From: Anaerolineales bacterium
GTDB lineage: Bacteria; Chloroflexota; Anaerolineae; Anaerolineales; UBA4823
Assembly (NCBI GenBank): GCA_022865865.1
Contig: JALHTN010000624.1
Span: 1-5,545, forward strand
Length of the DNA stretch: 5,545 nt
Direction of reading: 5' to 3'
Below, piece after piece: positions 5,336-5,545 of this stretch. The position numbers and the translations under genes were made by a program. The notes beneath the pieces are model-generated. The model made no database searches. It was given only the letters and a program-made list of their open reading frames with translations, and was not told the origin of the DNA. How positions within the stretch are numbered: position 1 is the first letter of the stretch; each line of letters starts with the position of its first letter.

Positions 5336-5545
5336 TTTTTTCTCCATTCAATCTAAGGTACTAAACCAATCTACAATTACGCTATCAGTCTAGCAGACGT
5401 GCGTTTCTGAGCGTTTATTATTCGTTTGTTTTGTGTTTTCCGAACATGTGGGGTTGAGTTTGGCAGTCTGAGGAATCTATATTATTGATTTCCCCCTGCT
5501 TGGCTATCCCGACAAGTCAGAACACACGATCATCCTCTACAAAAA

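Noticed and set aside
5348..5545. A gene or an insertion-sequence end in the last 200 bases
   Set aside because: Stops occur early in all frames that could enter from the right edge, and no inverted repeat matching another part of the window was found.

Overview
The window looks like a piece of a chromosome from an uncultured or little-studied bacterium of roughly medium GC content, most likely a Chloroflexi (Anaerolineae-like) lineage. That assignment is an inference. It rests on the general flavour of the proteins (RarD-type permease, C-GCAxxG-C-C redox protein, ISKra4-like transposase remnant, alpha/beta hydrolase with a polytopic tail) and on a GAAC-N4-GTTC palindrome of the kind used by LexA in Gram-positive and green non-sulfur bacteria. 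No rRNA, tRNA or CRISPR array is visible.

Layout. Positions 1-291 (minus) hold the first 97 codons of a protein that runs off the left edge and that I do not recognise. After a 187-bp gap with a candidate promoter comes rarD (479-1369, minus), a ten-helix EamA/DMT-family permease. A 143-197 bp intergenic region separates rarD from a divergent membrane-anchored M23 peptidase (1567-2193, plus). This region carries the most striking signal of the window: a 38-bp palindrome with one mismatched pair, containing GAAC-N4-GTTC, laid over a good sigma70-type promoter. A weak terminator follows the peptidase. A 329-bp stretch then contains a candidate 38-codon ORF whose stop overlaps, as ATGA, the start of a large membrane-bound alpha/beta hydrolase (2523-3998, plus).

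The right third is on the minus strand. A shortened ISKra4-like transposase N-terminus (4808-5335) lies upstream of a C-GCAxxG-C-C family redox-type protein (4242-4736), which has a near-perfect Shine-Dalgarno. This minus-strand pair converges with the hydrolase.

There is no obvious single pathway joining these genes. They look like independent transcription units. The best case for new biology is the possibility that the M23 peptidase, a predicted cell-wall hydrolase, is under a LexA-like (DNA-damage) operator. The rest is fairly ordinary, with some unusual domain arrangements noted below.
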